64,000 nt of DNA from Synechococcus sp. CBW1107 (GCF_015841355.1 NZ_CP064908.1:248001-312000), one strand, 5' to 3'. Positions 9,197-17,903 are shown, counted from the stretch's first letter. Notes: generated from the letters alone by a model not told the origin. Made by a program: numbers and translations.

Positions 9197-9299
9197 CCTG
9201 TTCACCCTCCGGAGAGGGTCACAGGACCTCCTGAGTTACACCACTCGGAGGGGCGCTACCACCCCCTGCAACGACGGACGTCTGAGGCGGTGTTCAGGC

Positions 9300-9320
9300 A
9301 GCACCGGCTACGCCGGTGCT
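9300..9320. terminator. hairpin inside the transposase-proximal end of IS256-B
   Basis: AGCACCGGC, a TAC loop and GCCGGTGCT form a 9-bp stem equivalent to the 7698-7718 hairpin of the younger element, with one base pair exchanged on both sides. Confidence 0.5.
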
Positions 9321-9615
9321 ACTCCTCGGAATTTCCACCACTTGGCGGGACGCCCCCCCCTGATCGAGACAGGGGCTCTGTATGGCGTTTCTTCTGAGTG
9401 TGCTGTGGCTGTTCTTTTCCTCTGATCTGTATCTGACTGAGGGAGGCTCTGAAGGCACCTTGATGAACCTGCCATGATCAGGCCTGAAGAGTCGGAAGGT
9501 TGGCAGCTTGTTCGGGGTCAGGCCGTCACCCTCCCTGAAAGTGGGCAGGTGACCAAGAGAAGCAGCCATAGAAAAGCATATCCCTACAATCATTCGATTA
9601 ATTGTAATCAAATAA

Positions 9616-10141
9616 ATGGGACCATACACAACCCAGATCCTTGAGACAGTTACCGTCTTGCTTGCCTCCGCCGTGGCGAGACGAATCACACTTGCAGCGA
9701 TCAAAGCCGCTCAGCGAAAATACTCATACGGAAAGCCCAGAGTCACAGTGATCACAAAGACTCTGGACTTTTTACTCTTCTTTGTAATTGTTGGTGGATT
9801 TCTCTCAATCTGGGGGGGTTGAGCGATCCGAGCTAATCTTCTTTTTGTCATCAATGCTGACAATTCTTGGAATCGCTTTCTTTGCGCAATGGTCAATTTT
9901 GTCAAATATTACATCAACGATAATCATCTTCTTCAGTCATCCCGCAGGCATTGGCGATAAGGTGAAAATTCTTGATGTTGAATTTGCCGTAGAAGGCGAA
10001 ATCGTCGATATTGGGCTATTCTTTATCGTCCTGCAGGGCAGCGACGGATCTGTGCTGTCCATTCCAAACAACTTGTTCTTGCAAAAAGCAGTTGTCAGGC
10101 AAAGGAGACCGAGACCCAGGTCCAAGACAAAGGAGGATTGA
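9616..10141 (+). pseudogene. MscS-type mechanosensitive channel, frameshifted at a G run
   Basis: The first frame (9616-9822) carries a hydrophobic N-terminus ending GGFLSIWG. The second frame, ending at the TGA 10139-10141, continues with ERSELIFFLSSMLTILGIAF, AQWSILSNITSTIIIFF and IGDKVKILD, the MscS transmembrane-to-beta-domain signature. The frames differ by +1 and the switch falls in seven G at 9812-9818. Six G would give one continuous MscS-like protein. The C-terminus after PNNLFLQKAVV is short compared with full MscS. The DNA is AT-richer than its surroundings. Such channels release solutes on hypo-osmotic shock. The break may be mutation, phase switching or a sequence error. Confidence 0.8.
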
Positions 10142-10335
10142 GATAAAGAATGCCTCAATATCAGTTGATGATGGTTCGATATTTTTCCATGACGGGAACA
10201 GCGCAGCACTCCCTCAGCAAGCACCTGGTGCCTGGTCAGCTCCCGTCAAAAAAAGAATCGGCTTGAAGTGAACAACTTGCCCTTCCACCTTGCCAGTCCG
10301 GAGATCTGGTCCTAAAGCAAAGGTATCTGCTGTGG

Positions 10336-10722
10336 ATGTCCATGCAACTCCAAGCTAAAAACCTTTCCCGCCGCCTCGTTCTCGGGGGTTTCGCGGCCCT
10401 GTTGTGCACAACCCTGCCGATCCAGGCCCAGGACCGCATGCCGGCCGAAGCGGTACGCGCCATCAACACGGCCCGTACCCGTGCGGTGAAGATCAACGGA
10501 GGGCTCGAGGCCTACCGTCCCGCCAGCTGCATGTTCGCCACAGCTGACCCGGACAACCCCTGCCTGGTCAGCAACGACAGCGACGGCTTCATCTTCCGCT
10601 TCCTGGGTGGTCCCCCCACCTGGCAAGAGCGAGACCTGCCGCCCACTCTGGAAACAGAGATCCAGATCTCCCCGGACGGCCGTCAGGTCGAGAAGCTGAT
10701 CTACAACGGTCCGCCCCGCTGA
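10336..10722 (+). CDS. small exported protein of unknown function
   Basis: The protein has 128 residues starting at ATG 10336. It opens with a basic stretch, a twin-Arg-like SRRLVLGGF and a hydrophobic segment, with a probable cleavage after PIQAQ, so it is likely exported. The mature part contains two Cys (ASCMFA and NPCLVSN), which may form a disulphide, and ends EIQISPDGRQVEKLIYNG. No known family is recognised. Confidence 0.65.
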   Translation: MSMQLQAKNLSRRLVLGGFAALLCTTLPIQAQDRMPAEAVRAINTARTRAVKINGGLEAYRPASCMFATADPDNPCLVSNDSDGFIFRFLGGPPTWQERDLPPTLETEIQISPDGRQVEKLIYNGPPR

Positions 10723-11493
10723 TGAGCTGGTCCGCCTCGACCGGTGCGGCGATTCAGCGAACTGTCGAGCCACGCCGGCGTAGCCGATGGAGGAGTCCAT
10801 GAACCACCGCACTTGTCCTGGGTGGGGATCGGGTCGTACTGGCCTGCGGCACCGCTGAGGAAGCCCGCCAGGGATCCAATCCCCATCCCTGGGGCCTGTA
10901 GCGAAAGGAGCCGGGGCTCCCTGAACGTTGTCGGTGGGGAGATGCCATTGGCCGAAACCACCGCTCATGGAGCTGTTCTCCTGGAGAATGCGCGGGAGGT
11001 TGGCCGATGCGGGTTCCATCGCGGGGCAGGCCACCATCAGCAGGATGTTGGTGCCAGGTATCGGCCATGGCTCCCCTGGATTGATCTTTTCAGTGTCTGT
11101 AGGATTGAAGCCATCGAAACCGGGTCAGCACCATTCACAAGGAAGTTTCAATAGTCCCGACCGCGACCATATCACTGACGGCTGATACCATCTTCTGAAT
11201 TCTGAACTTCCCAAAGGAGAAGTGGTGCGACGAACTCTTGAAACCGGATTGAGATTTCAGATCGATGCAAGGCCTCTGGCCGGCCTGCGTTTCAGCATGG
11301 CCCATGCCGTCTGATCGGATTACAAATTTGAACCTCCCACAACCTGGATCAACCCAATCCCACCATTTTGGCGAGGGTTGCGCACGCACTGTTGCCAGAT
11401 GGGCCTGATGATCTGGAGCCCCAGACTTGATCTGCACCGCAGGTACGGCATGCAATGGCAGGATGGCGCCTCTGATAGACACGACTCCTGACC
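10723..11493. other. 771-bp stretch without a convincing gene
   Basis: Several medium open frames exist on both strands (10744-11154 plus, 10312-11037 minus), but none has a recognisable domain. The longest minus frame runs across the real gene at 10336. Part may be the wreck of a small exported protein gene. Confidence 0.4.
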
Positions 11494-12015
11494 ATGACCC
11501 AAGAGACAATGGTGGTGTCATCTCAGCTGTTTTCAGGCCGTCGGCTCGCAGGCCTTGGTCTGGCGGTCGCCAGCGGCCTGCTGCTGGGTTGGCCTGCCGC
11601 TGGCCTGGCCCAGGCCGAGCCCCGTTGCACCTTCCTCAACCCGATCGGCGGCAACGGCATGAGCCCGATCGTGGCCAAGTCGGTGGGGCGGGGCAAGCTG
11701 TTCGGCAAGTCGAACTGGAACACCGATTTCATCGTCGATCAACCCTTCACCAGCTTCAAGTTCTTCTTCACCGCCAACTCCTCAGATGCCGGAGCCAAGT
11801 ACCCCGTGGAGGCCTTCATGAAATTCAGCGATGGCAGCTCACTTCAGGTGGTGAATGAAACGATGAATCCTCCGATCGGCACCGGCCGCATGTTCGGCCC
11901 ATTCCAGGCCATCGAGGGCAAACAGGCCAGCCAGATGAACTTCAAGGTGGGAGCCAGCAGTGACCCCGGCGCCCTGGGGTTCAGCTACCGCATCTCCGTC
12001 CAGGGCTGCCTCTGA
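11494..12015 (+). CDS. exported protein of unknown function
   Basis: The protein has 173 residues. The N-terminus shows a signal peptide: RR, then a hydrophobic LAGLGLAVASGLLLGW and a cut near AGLAQA. The mature protein starts with a Cys (EPRCTFLNP) and ends with a second Cys in SVQGCL, suggesting a disulphide-closed beta domain. Strand-rich segments such as TDFIVDQPFTSFKFFFTANS are typical of extracytoplasmic beta sandwiches. No family is recognised. It lies just upstream of the PEBP gene in the same direction, 53 bases away. Confidence 0.7.
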   Translation: MTQETMVVSSQLFSGRRLAGLGLAVASGLLLGWPAAGLAQAEPRCTFLNPIGGNGMSPIVAKSVGRGKLFGKSNWNTDFIVDQPFTSFKFFFTANSSDAGAKYPVEAFMKFSDGSSLQVVNETMNPPIGTGRMFGPFQAIEGKQASQMNFKVGASSDPGALGFSYRISVQGCL

Positions 12016-12068
12016 TCCAGTCCCTGAGCATCAGCCTCATCCCCTCAGGCCAACAGCACACCCCCTTG

Positions 12069-12659
12069 ATGACATCGCCCTCGAGACGCTCCTTGCGGAT
12101 CAAAGGAGCCGCCACCGCCCTGCTGGCCGTCGTGGTCACCAACCTGGGGGCCATGGCCCGCTCGGAGGGCTTCAACCTGAGCAGTCCCCAGATCAAGGCC
12201 AACGGCACCATCGCCGCAAAGCACGTGTTCAACGGCTTCGGCTGCAGCGGGGAGAACATCTCCCCGGCCCTGAGCTGGAGTAAGGCCCCGCCCCAGACCC
12301 AGAGCTTCGCCCTGCTGGTGCACGACAGCGATGCCCCCACCGGCGGCAGCGGTTGGTGGAACTGGCTGGTGGTGGACATCCCCGCCGGCAGCTCCGGGCT
12401 GCCGGCGAACGCAGGCCGCGCTGACGGCATGGGTCTTCCACCGGGTGCCCGCCAGATCCGCACCGACTACGGCAGCCCCGGCTGGGGAGGCCCATGCCCG
12501 CCGGTGGGCAACGCACCCCATCGCTACACCTTCACCCTGCACGCCCTCAAGGTGAAGACTCTCGAGCTGCCGCCCGATCCTTCGGCGGCACTGGTGGGCT
12601 TCATGGTCAACAGCCAGAGTCTGGGCAAGGCCTCCTTCACCGCTCTCTACGGCCGGTAA
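12069..12659 (+). CDS. YbhB/YbcL family (PEBP-like) protein
   Basis: A signal-like N-terminus is followed by the PEBP fold: NISPALSWSKAPPQTQSFAL, HDSDAPTGG (DPDAP-like ligand motif), GWWNWLVVDIP and the C-terminal GNAPHRYTFTLHAL segment. PEBP proteins bind phosphate-type ligands; bacterial roles are poorly defined. An adjoining TTG at 12066 is also possible as start, but the ATG at 12069 is preferred. The length of 196 residues is normal for exported bacterial members. Confidence 0.92.
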   Translation: MTSPSRRSLRIKGAATALLAVVVTNLGAMARSEGFNLSSPQIKANGTIAAKHVFNGFGCSGENISPALSWSKAPPQTQSFALLVHDSDAPTGGSGWWNWLVVDIPAGSSGLPANAGRADGMGLPPGARQIRTDYGSPGWGGPCPPVGNAPHRYTFTLHALKVKTLELPPDPSAALVGFMVNSQSLGKASFTALYGR

Positions 12660-12875
12660 TCAGCCGAGATACCAGGCCAGCACAGCACCCAGCTGGCCGA
12701 CGATGCCCTTGCCGGTGAGCCATTCGCCCACGATGGCGGCGCTGAAGCCCAGCATCGCCACCCGGCCGTTGAGGAGTTCCACCCCGGCCAGGGCGTTGGT
12801 GTTCCAGGGGCGGCTGGTGGTGAGCCCTTCGCCGAATCTCTCCACCGGCTCGTAGTGGAAGTCCTTGCTGCTCAT
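12660..12875 (-). CDS. high-light-inducible protein (Hli/ELIP type)
   Basis: This 71-residue protein has one chlorophyll a/b-binding helix with the signature AGVELLNGRVAMLGF followed by VGEWLTGKG. Hli proteins sit in the thylakoid membrane, bind chlorophyll and carotenoid, and protect photosystems under excess light. The ATG at 12875 gives the usual soluble N-terminus. It converges with the PEBP gene, with no bases between the two stops. It is the clearest marker that the host is a cyanobacterium. Confidence 0.93.
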   Translation of the reverse strand: MSSKDFHYEPVERFGEGLTTSRPWNTNALAGVELLNGRVAMLGFSAAIVGEWLTGKGIVGQLGAVLAWYLG

Positions 12876-13031
12876 GGCTTGTGGCTCATCGTGTCCTGCT
12901 CCTGCTCCCAGGTGGTCGTTCATGCCATCGAAGGTTCTGGCCCGGCGCAGCCTATGGGGTCCGGAGCACAACCCGCCGGATCCGGCGGACCAGTGCCGGC
13001 AACATGGAGCCGCAGCGGCAGTGATTCGACC

Positions 13032-14096
13032 ATGGCCCCAACCCTCAGCCGACGTCAGGTTCTCGGTCTGGGGGGCCTGGCCCTGGGGGTGGCGGCCTCC
13101 GGCGGCTGGAGGCTGGCCCAGGGGACTCCAGCGGCCGCGGCGGGCACTGCCGACCTGAGGCTGCCGCCCCGCGGTGACCAGCGTCTGGTGCTGATCAGTG
13201 ATCTCAATGCCAGCTACGGATCCACCACCTACATCCCCGAGGTGAGCCAGGGGATCGCCCTGATCCCCTCCCTGCGCCCGGATCTGGTGGTCTGCGCCGG
13301 CGACATGGTGGCCGGCCAGAAGTCGAGCCTGAGCACCGAACAGCTGCAGGCCATGTGGGCCGGGTTCGATCGCCAGGTGCTCAGGCCCCTGAGGCGGGCG
13401 GGGCTGCCCTTCGTTCCGGCGATGGGCAACCACGACGCGTCCAGCAGCTGGGTGGACGGCCGCTACGTCTTTGAGCGGGAGCGGCGGGAGGCCAGCCGCT
13501 ACTGGCTCCGTCAGCAGGGGGACCTCGGCCTCAGCTTCGCCGACGGCTCAGGCTTCCCCTTCTTCTATTCCGTGGTCCAGAACGGGCTGTTCCTGCTGGT
13601 GCTCGACGCCTCCTCCGCCGCGATTCCATCCGAACAGCTGCGCTGGGCGGAGCGGAGCCTGGCGAGCGTGGGGGCCCGCGGGGCCAGGAGGCGGCTGGTG
13701 GTGGGACACCTGCCACTGCTGGGGGTCTCGCAAGGGCGCGACACGCCCGGCAATGTGCTGGCCCGGAGCCAGGAGCTCCGCCAGCTGCTCGAACGCCACC
13801 AGGTGGAGGCCTACATCAGCGGCCATCAGCACGCCTACTACCCCGGCCGGATCGGCCAGCTCGACCTGATCCAGCTCGGCGCCCTCGGCAGCGGTCCCCG
13901 GAAGCTGCTGGGGCAGAGCACGGCGCCGTTCCAGACCCTGACCGTTCTCGATGACGACTGGACCAGCGGCCGACGGCGGGAGAGCACGGTCAACATGCGC
14001 ACCCTGCAGCTGCTGAATCCGGAGCGGCTGCCGCCACGCCTGAGCGACAGTCGCGGACGCAGCCAGATCCGGCGCCCCCTCGTTACAGGAGGTTGA
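13032..14096 (+). CDS. exported calcineurin-like metallophosphoesterase
   Basis: The ATG at 13032 starts a Tat-like signal (SRRQVLGLGGLALGVAASGG). The phosphoesterase motifs follow in order: LISDLN, VVCAGDMVAG, AMGNHDASSS, VVGHLPLLG and ISGHQHAYY. These five blocks supply the two-metal site. The protein has 354 residues and is probably periplasmic. The frame stays open upstream to 12855, but that part overlaps the hli start and lacks a signal peptide. The substrate is unknown, and purple-acid-phosphatase-like activity is plausible. The last 14 bases overlap the convergent oxygenase gene. Confidence 0.88.
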   Translation: MAPTLSRRQVLGLGGLALGVAASGGWRLAQGTPAAAAGTADLRLPPRGDQRLVLISDLNASYGSTTYIPEVSQGIALIPSLRPDLVVCAGDMVAGQKSSLSTEQLQAMWAGFDRQVLRPLRRAGLPFVPAMGNHDASSSWVDGRYVFERERREASRYWLRQQGDLGLSFADGSGFPFFYSVVQNGLFLLVLDASSAAIPSEQLRWAERSLASVGARGARRRLVVGHLPLLGVSQGRDTPGNVLARSQELRQLLERHQVEAYISGHQHAYYPGRIGQLDLIQLGALGSGPRKLLGQSTAPFQTLTVLDDDWTSGRRRESTVNMRTLQLLNPERLPPRLSDSRGRSQIRRPLVTGG

Positions 14097-15033
14097 TCCG
14101 GTAGAGCACCTCTTCGAGAGCGTCGGCCGCCAGCACCCCGGCCTGGCGCTGGGGATTCTCCGCTGTGCAGCAACTGGCCAGAGGCGCCAGCAGGGTGGAG
14201 GGCCGGGCGTGACAGAACTGCACCACACTCATCCGCTCCCGAGCGGACCCGGGAGGTGCCACCACCCGGTGCAGGCCGGCGGGGATCAGGCCATTGCTGA
14301 GCCGCTCGAGCATCAGACCGCTGTTGATGATCACCCGCCCCTCGGGAGGCAGCGCCGGCACCCAGCCGCCGGCCACCTCCACCTCCAGGCCACCAGCGGT
14401 CGCTCGGGGCAGGGCGGTGATCAGGTTGATGTCGCCGTGGGCGGCGGCCCAGAGGTGACCGGGACCGGGAGCCGCCGCCATCGGCGGATAGCGGATGGCG
14501 CGGCTGAGGGTGGGGGCCTCGCTGACCATCTCCTCAAAGAAGGACTCGGCCGCACCCAGGCCCAGCGCGATCACCCGCAGGACCCGCCGCTGCAGATCGG
14601 CGAGCGCCCCGTGGAAGCGCAGCAGCACCTCAGTGATGCCGGGCACCACCGCTTCGGGCAGCACCGGCTCGGGATAAAGCAGCGGGTAGCGGCGGCGCAG
14701 GGGGTGCGAGGCCGGGATCGGCGCCGACCAGTTGAGCATCTCCTTCCAGTCAGCCCGCTCGCTGCCGGCGGCGGTCTCCACCAGCAGGCCCGTGTAGCCC
14801 GTCTGGCCTGAGGCCCCGGCAGCCGTGAAACGGTCCTTGATGGCGCCATCGAGGGCGAAGAAGCGGGCCAGCATCCCGTAAGCCGTGTCGAGCAGATCGC
14901 CGGACAGATCACTGCTGGTGTACAGAAAGCCGGTGGCCAGGCTGCGCCTCACCCCATCGACCACCGCCCGCCGGCGGCGGTCATCACCCCGCTCGAAGGC
15001 CAGCAGATCGACATCGAGGATGGTGGGATCCAT
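14083..15033 (-). CDS. isopenicillin N synthase-like 2-oxoglutarate/Fe(II) oxygenase
   Basis: The 316-residue protein matches the IPNS-like 2OG-Fe(II) family: an N-terminal DIOX region (VRRSLATGFLYTSS), the HxD iron ligands in WAAAHGDINLIT, the second His in PAGLHRVV and the cosubstrate Arg in RERMSVVQF. Such enzymes hydroxylate or cyclise small molecules, but the substrate cannot be inferred. The start lies 9 bases from the stop of the upstream MidA-like gene on the same strand, so the two may be co-transcribed. Confidence 0.9.
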   Translation of the reverse strand: MDPTILDVDLLAFERGDDRRRRAVVDGVRRSLATGFLYTSSDLSGDLLDTAYGMLARFFALDGAIKDRFTAAGASGQTGYTGLLVETAAGSERADWKEMLNWSAPIPASHPLRRRYPLLYPEPVLPEAVVPGITEVLLRFHGALADLQRRVLRVIALGLGAAESFFEEMVSEAPTLSRAIRYPPMAAAPGPGHLWAAAHGDINLITALPRATAGGLEVEVAGGWVPALPPEGRVIINSGLMLERLSNGLIPAGLHRVVAPPGSARERMSVVQFCHARPSTLLAPLASCCTAENPQRQAGVLAADALEEVLYRINLL

Positions 15034-15042
15034 CGGGGCAAA

Positions 15043-16239
15043 CTACGCGCCTTCGCCGGGCTCCTGCAGGAAGAGCTCGGCGACGGAGTCCAGCGCCGGC
15101 GAGCCCTCCCCGCGGCTGAAGGCCAGCCAGCGGAAATCGCCGAGAGCGGCGGGATCCACCAGGCGCAGCAGGGCTTCGCGCCGGGCCAGCAGGGCCGCCA
15201 GGCCTTCGCCGCCTGCTGCGCCGCAGTCCTGAGCGGCCGACAGCGAGGGCTGCTGCAGGCCGTGCAGGCGCTGGGCCAGACCAAGGGCCAGCAGGGCTTC
15301 CCCCTGGCGGCGCTGGCCCAGGACACTCCAGCCGGCCGCCTCGGCGGCCTCGAGCACGCTCTCGATGCAGAGATGGGCGGTGAGGTCCCAGTGGCCGGGC
15401 TCCAGCAGAGGATCGGAGCTGGCTCGCTGGGCGCGGTAGGCCATCAGGGTGCCGTTGCTGCGCTGGGGGGCGTAGTAACGCCAGGCCTCGAGGGCGTAGT
15501 CGATGACCAGCAGGCGGCCCCGGGCCAGGGCGGCGGCGCAGGCCGCCATCCATGGGGAGAGCCCGGGGTGAAGTTCGCTGCACCAGCCCTCGGGGCGCCT
15601 CGGATCGAGGGGCAGCAGTCCGAGGGGCTCCAGTCGGTCCTCATCCTCCGGCTCCAGGGGGTCACCGGGCTCCAGCCGCAACGTTCTTCCCTCCCGCAGC
15701 GTCACCTGCTGACGGCGCCATTGGCCGCCGCTGCGCTCGATCCGCTCCACCGCCAGGGCATCGAGCACCTCATGGGCCAGCACCACGCCGCTGAGCGGAG
15801 CGGCGGCCATCTCCTCAAAGCTGCTCCAGCGCACGGGCAACGGGCAGCCCTCGAGGCGCTGGCGCTGCCGGGCCGCCATCCCGGCGTTGGGCTCCACCAG
15901 CACCAGCTCCAGCCGACCGGCCAGCTGAGGCCAGCCGCTCACCAGCACCTCAGCCAGCTGAGCCGCCAGGCTGCCTTCGCCGGGACCGGTCTCCACCAGG
16001 CTCAGGCGCTCCTGGGGGAGATCCAGCAGCCAGCGGGCGATCTGAGGGGCCAGCAAAGCGGCGAACTCCGGGCCGAGCGACGGAGCTGTGGCGAAATCTC
16101 CTCCCGGGCCGATGCTGAGACGGCCGGCGCCGTAGGCGCCGTGCTCGGGGTCGTTGAGCACCCACTCCATGTAGGTGCGGAAGGGCACGCGGCCACCGGC
16201 CCGGAGCAGGCGCTCTTCCAGCCAGGCAGGCAGGGACAC
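15043..16239 (-). CDS. MidA/NDUFAF7-like SAM-dependent methyltransferase (DUF185)
   Basis: The 398-residue protein shows the family start PFRTYMEWVLNDPEHGAYG, then the GPGGDFATAPSLGPEF block, LVETGPGEGSLAAQLAEVL as SAM-binding loop and LLVIDYALEAW further down. Homologues methylate an arginine in a subunit of respiratory complex I in mitochondria. In cyanobacteria an equivalent role with NDH-1 is conceivable but untested. The gene is full length and directly upstream of the oxygenase. Confidence 0.9.
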   Translation of the reverse strand: MSLPAWLEERLLRAGGRVPFRTYMEWVLNDPEHGAYGAGRLSIGPGGDFATAPSLGPEFAALLAPQIARWLLDLPQERLSLVETGPGEGSLAAQLAEVLVSGWPQLAGRLELVLVEPNAGMAARQRQRLEGCPLPVRWSSFEEMAAAPLSGVVLAHEVLDALAVERIERSGGQWRRQQVTLREGRTLRLEPGDPLEPEDEDRLEPLGLLPLDPRRPEGWCSELHPGLSPWMAACAAALARGRLLVIDYALEAWRYYAPQRSNGTLMAYRAQRASSDPLLEPGHWDLTAHLCIESVLEAAEAAGWSVLGQRRQGEALLALGLAQRLHGLQQPSLSAAQDCGAAGGEGLAALLARREALLRLVDPAALGDFRWLAFSRGEGSPALDSVAELFLQEPGEGA

Positions 16240-16287
16240 GGGGGGTGAGTCGACTCAGAGAGAATGAAGGGCCACTGAAGCAGCCAC

Positions 16288-17130
16288 ATGGCCCCTGGCG
16301 CCAGATCTCTCCTCCTCTCCACCCTCGGTTGTCTGGCCGCCCTGGTGCTCCTCCTGGCGCCTCTGGGGGGGGCGGCGGGCGGGATGGCCCGGGCCGCCGA
16401 CAATCCCTCCCTCCTGCCGGATCACCCCACCCCCGTGATCGATCTGGCCCGGGCGCTCACCGATGGTCAGCGGGCCAGCCTGGAGGACCATCTCGAGGCC
16501 TTCGAGGCCAGCAGCGGCTGGAAACTGAGGGTCCTGACCCAGTACGAGCGCACGCCCGGCCTGGCGGTGAAGCAATTCTGGGGGCTGGATGAGCGCAGCC
16601 TGCTGCTGGTGGCCGATCCCCGAGGCGGAAACCTGCTCAATTTCAACGTGGGCGACGCCCTCTTCGCCCTGATGCCGCGCACCTTCTGGGTGGAGCTGCA
16701 GACGCGCTACGGCAATCAGTACTACGTGCGCGACCACGGCGAGGACGGCGCCATCGTGGATGCGCTCACGGCCGTGGAAACCTGTCTCGAGCGGGGCGGC
16801 TGCCAGGTGGTGCCGGGCCTGCCCCAGGAGCAATGGCTGCTGACGTTCTGCACCTCGCTGCTGGGGGGCCTGATCGTGGGCTTCGCCGGCTACCCGCGCA
16901 AACAGGGTGATGTGGTGGCGTGGAGCTGGGTGCTGCTGCTGTCACCACTGTGGGTGATGCTGTTCGTGGTCTTCGGGCTGGGGCCGGTGGTGACCCGAAC
17001 CTCCGACCTGCTGCCGGTGCTGCGCAACTCGCTGGGATTCCTGGGCGGAGCGGCAGCGGCCTACCTGATCGCCCAGAAGACGATGGGTGTACCGGGCGGA
17101 AACGAGGGATCGTCAGGCGGCGGCGACTGA
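16288..17130 (+). CDS. TPM-domain membrane protein (Psb32/TLP18.3-like)
   Basis: A signal peptide (residues 1-36) precedes a TPM domain of about 140 residues (VIDLARALTDGQRASLEDHL, LLLVADPRGGNLLNFNVGDA). Three hydrophobic segments follow (about 180-200, 208-230, 245-262), then a Gly/Ser tail. Relatives in cyanobacteria and plants act in the lumen in photosystem II repair. The extra C-terminal membrane helices are commoner in cyanobacterial paralogues of unknown role. It starts 48 bases after the divergent MidA-like gene start, so the pair shares an upstream region. Confidence 0.85.
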   Translation: MAPGARSLLLSTLGCLAALVLLLAPLGGAAGGMARAADNPSLLPDHPTPVIDLARALTDGQRASLEDHLEAFEASSGWKLRVLTQYERTPGLAVKQFWGLDERSLLLVADPRGGNLLNFNVGDALFALMPRTFWVELQTRYGNQYYVRDHGEDGAIVDALTAVETCLERGGCQVVPGLPQEQWLLTFCTSLLGGLIVGFAGYPRKQGDVVAWSWVLLLSPLWVMLFVVFGLGPVVTRTSDLLPVLRNSLGFLGGAAAAYLIAQKTMGVPGGNEGSSGGGD

Positions 17131-17150
17131 CGCCGGCCGCCAAGGGGGCA

Positions 17151-17903
17151 TCAGCGACCGGAGCTGGCTTCCTGGAGGGCACAGGTGAGGCTGTCGTCGC
17201 TGCAGGCGGGCTGCACCGGCGGAGCGGCCTGGGCGACGTCCGTGCGGACGTTGTCAATGGCCCGCAGGCTGGCCAGGTTGGCCTCATAGAAGGCCCTGAG
17301 CTGGCCGTAGCGCTTGACGGGCTGGCCGTAGAAGCTGCGGCCGGCCAGGGTGGGGAATGACGCCCATTCGGGCGCCAGCTTGGCGGCCAGTTCAGGAGTG
17401 AGGACGCCGCGGTCGGCCAGGGCCAGGGCCCCGCGCCGGTGGATCAGGAAAATGGCGGCCTGATCCTGGACCTGGGGGCCGAAACCGGTGATTCCCAGAG
17501 CCCGGGTGGCCATCGCCCAGGTGAAGGGCATGAACTGATAGGCACCAGCAGCGGCGCTGGCGTAGCCCACGGTGCGGTTGACCCGATCGGGATGGCGATC
17601 CAGGGACGCCATCAGGCTGCCGCCGAACATGATCCGGTAGCCCACGTCCTCGCCGTTGGCCCAGGTGCCTTCGGCATAGCGGATGGTGTTGAGCAGTGCC
17701 CTCCGCTCAGGGGTGATCTCAAAGATGGCGCGCGCGCCGGGCACGTCCTGGGGGGTGGCGATCGCCAGCGACTGGGGCTGAGTGGACGGTGCCGCTCCCG
17801 GCAGACGGATCTCCTCCCACGCCGTGGCATGGGCAGGGGCCCCCATGGCGACAATCAGAGCCGGGAGGCAGAGGCGACTGAAACGGGAAGCGGTGGCGAA
17901 CAA
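17151..17903 (-). CDS. exported lysozyme-like protein (GH104/lambda-endolysin-like)
   Basis: After a signal peptide (MFATASRFSRLCLPALIVAM) the domain starts ALLNTIRYAEGTWANGEDVG, the catalytic-Glu region of lambda-type lytic transglycosylases. It continues with SAAAGAYQFMPFTW and FGPQVQDQAAIFLIHRRGAL. The enzyme would cut peptidoglycan in the periplasm. A prophage origin is not needed, since no phage genes surround it and similar genes occur in picocyanobacterial chromosomes. The C-terminal 45 residues after AFYEANLASL are low in structure and contain two Cys. Confidence 0.85.
   Translation of the reverse strand: MFATASRFSRLCLPALIVAMGAPAHATAWEEIRLPGAAPSTQPQSLAIATPQDVPGARAIFEITPERRALLNTIRYAEGTWANGEDVGYRIMFGGSLMASLDRHPDRVNRTVGYASAAAGAYQFMPFTWAMATRALGITGFGPQVQDQAAIFLIHRRGALALADRGVLTPELAAKLAPEWASFPTLAGRSFYGQPVKRYGQLRAFYEANLASLRAIDNVRTDVAQAAPPVQPACSDDSLTCALQEASSGR

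Larger units (their letters stand above)
7661..9258 (+). mobile_element. intact IS256-family element (IS256-A copy 1)
   Basis: This 1598-bp element has imperfect terminal inverted repeats (left AGCGGCGTCCCAGCA, right TAGCGCCCCTCCG, both followed by agtggtgtaactcagg). It is flanked by the 10-bp direct repeat CCACCCCCTG (7651-7660 and 9259-9268). Its boundaries are confirmed by the second copy at 31785-35821, which starts and stops at the same bases and, once its own insertion is removed, has exactly the same length. It sits 90 bp from the right end of the older element. It carries one transposase gene and hairpins inside both ends. Confidence 0.95.
6101..9358 (-). mobile_element. old IS256-family element (IS256-B), interrupted by IS256-A copy 1
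   Basis: The left end at 6101 and the reverse complement of the right end at 9358 share CGTCCC-4nt-AGTGGTGGAAA-2nt-CCGAGG as terminal inverted repeat. The element is flanked by the 8-bp direct repeat CCTGATCG (6093-6100 and 9359-9366). After removing the inserted younger element and one copy of its duplication, the length is about 1650 bp. The only gene is a transposase on the minus strand carrying two stop codons. The ends resemble those of the younger element (AGTGGTG core, internal hairpin), so the two are relatives. Confidence 0.85.

Noticed and set aside
17151-17903. Lysozyme-like gene as sign of a prophage
   Set aside because: No holin, capsid, integrase or other phage gene lies nearby, and the protein has a signal peptide typical of a chromosomal exported enzyme.
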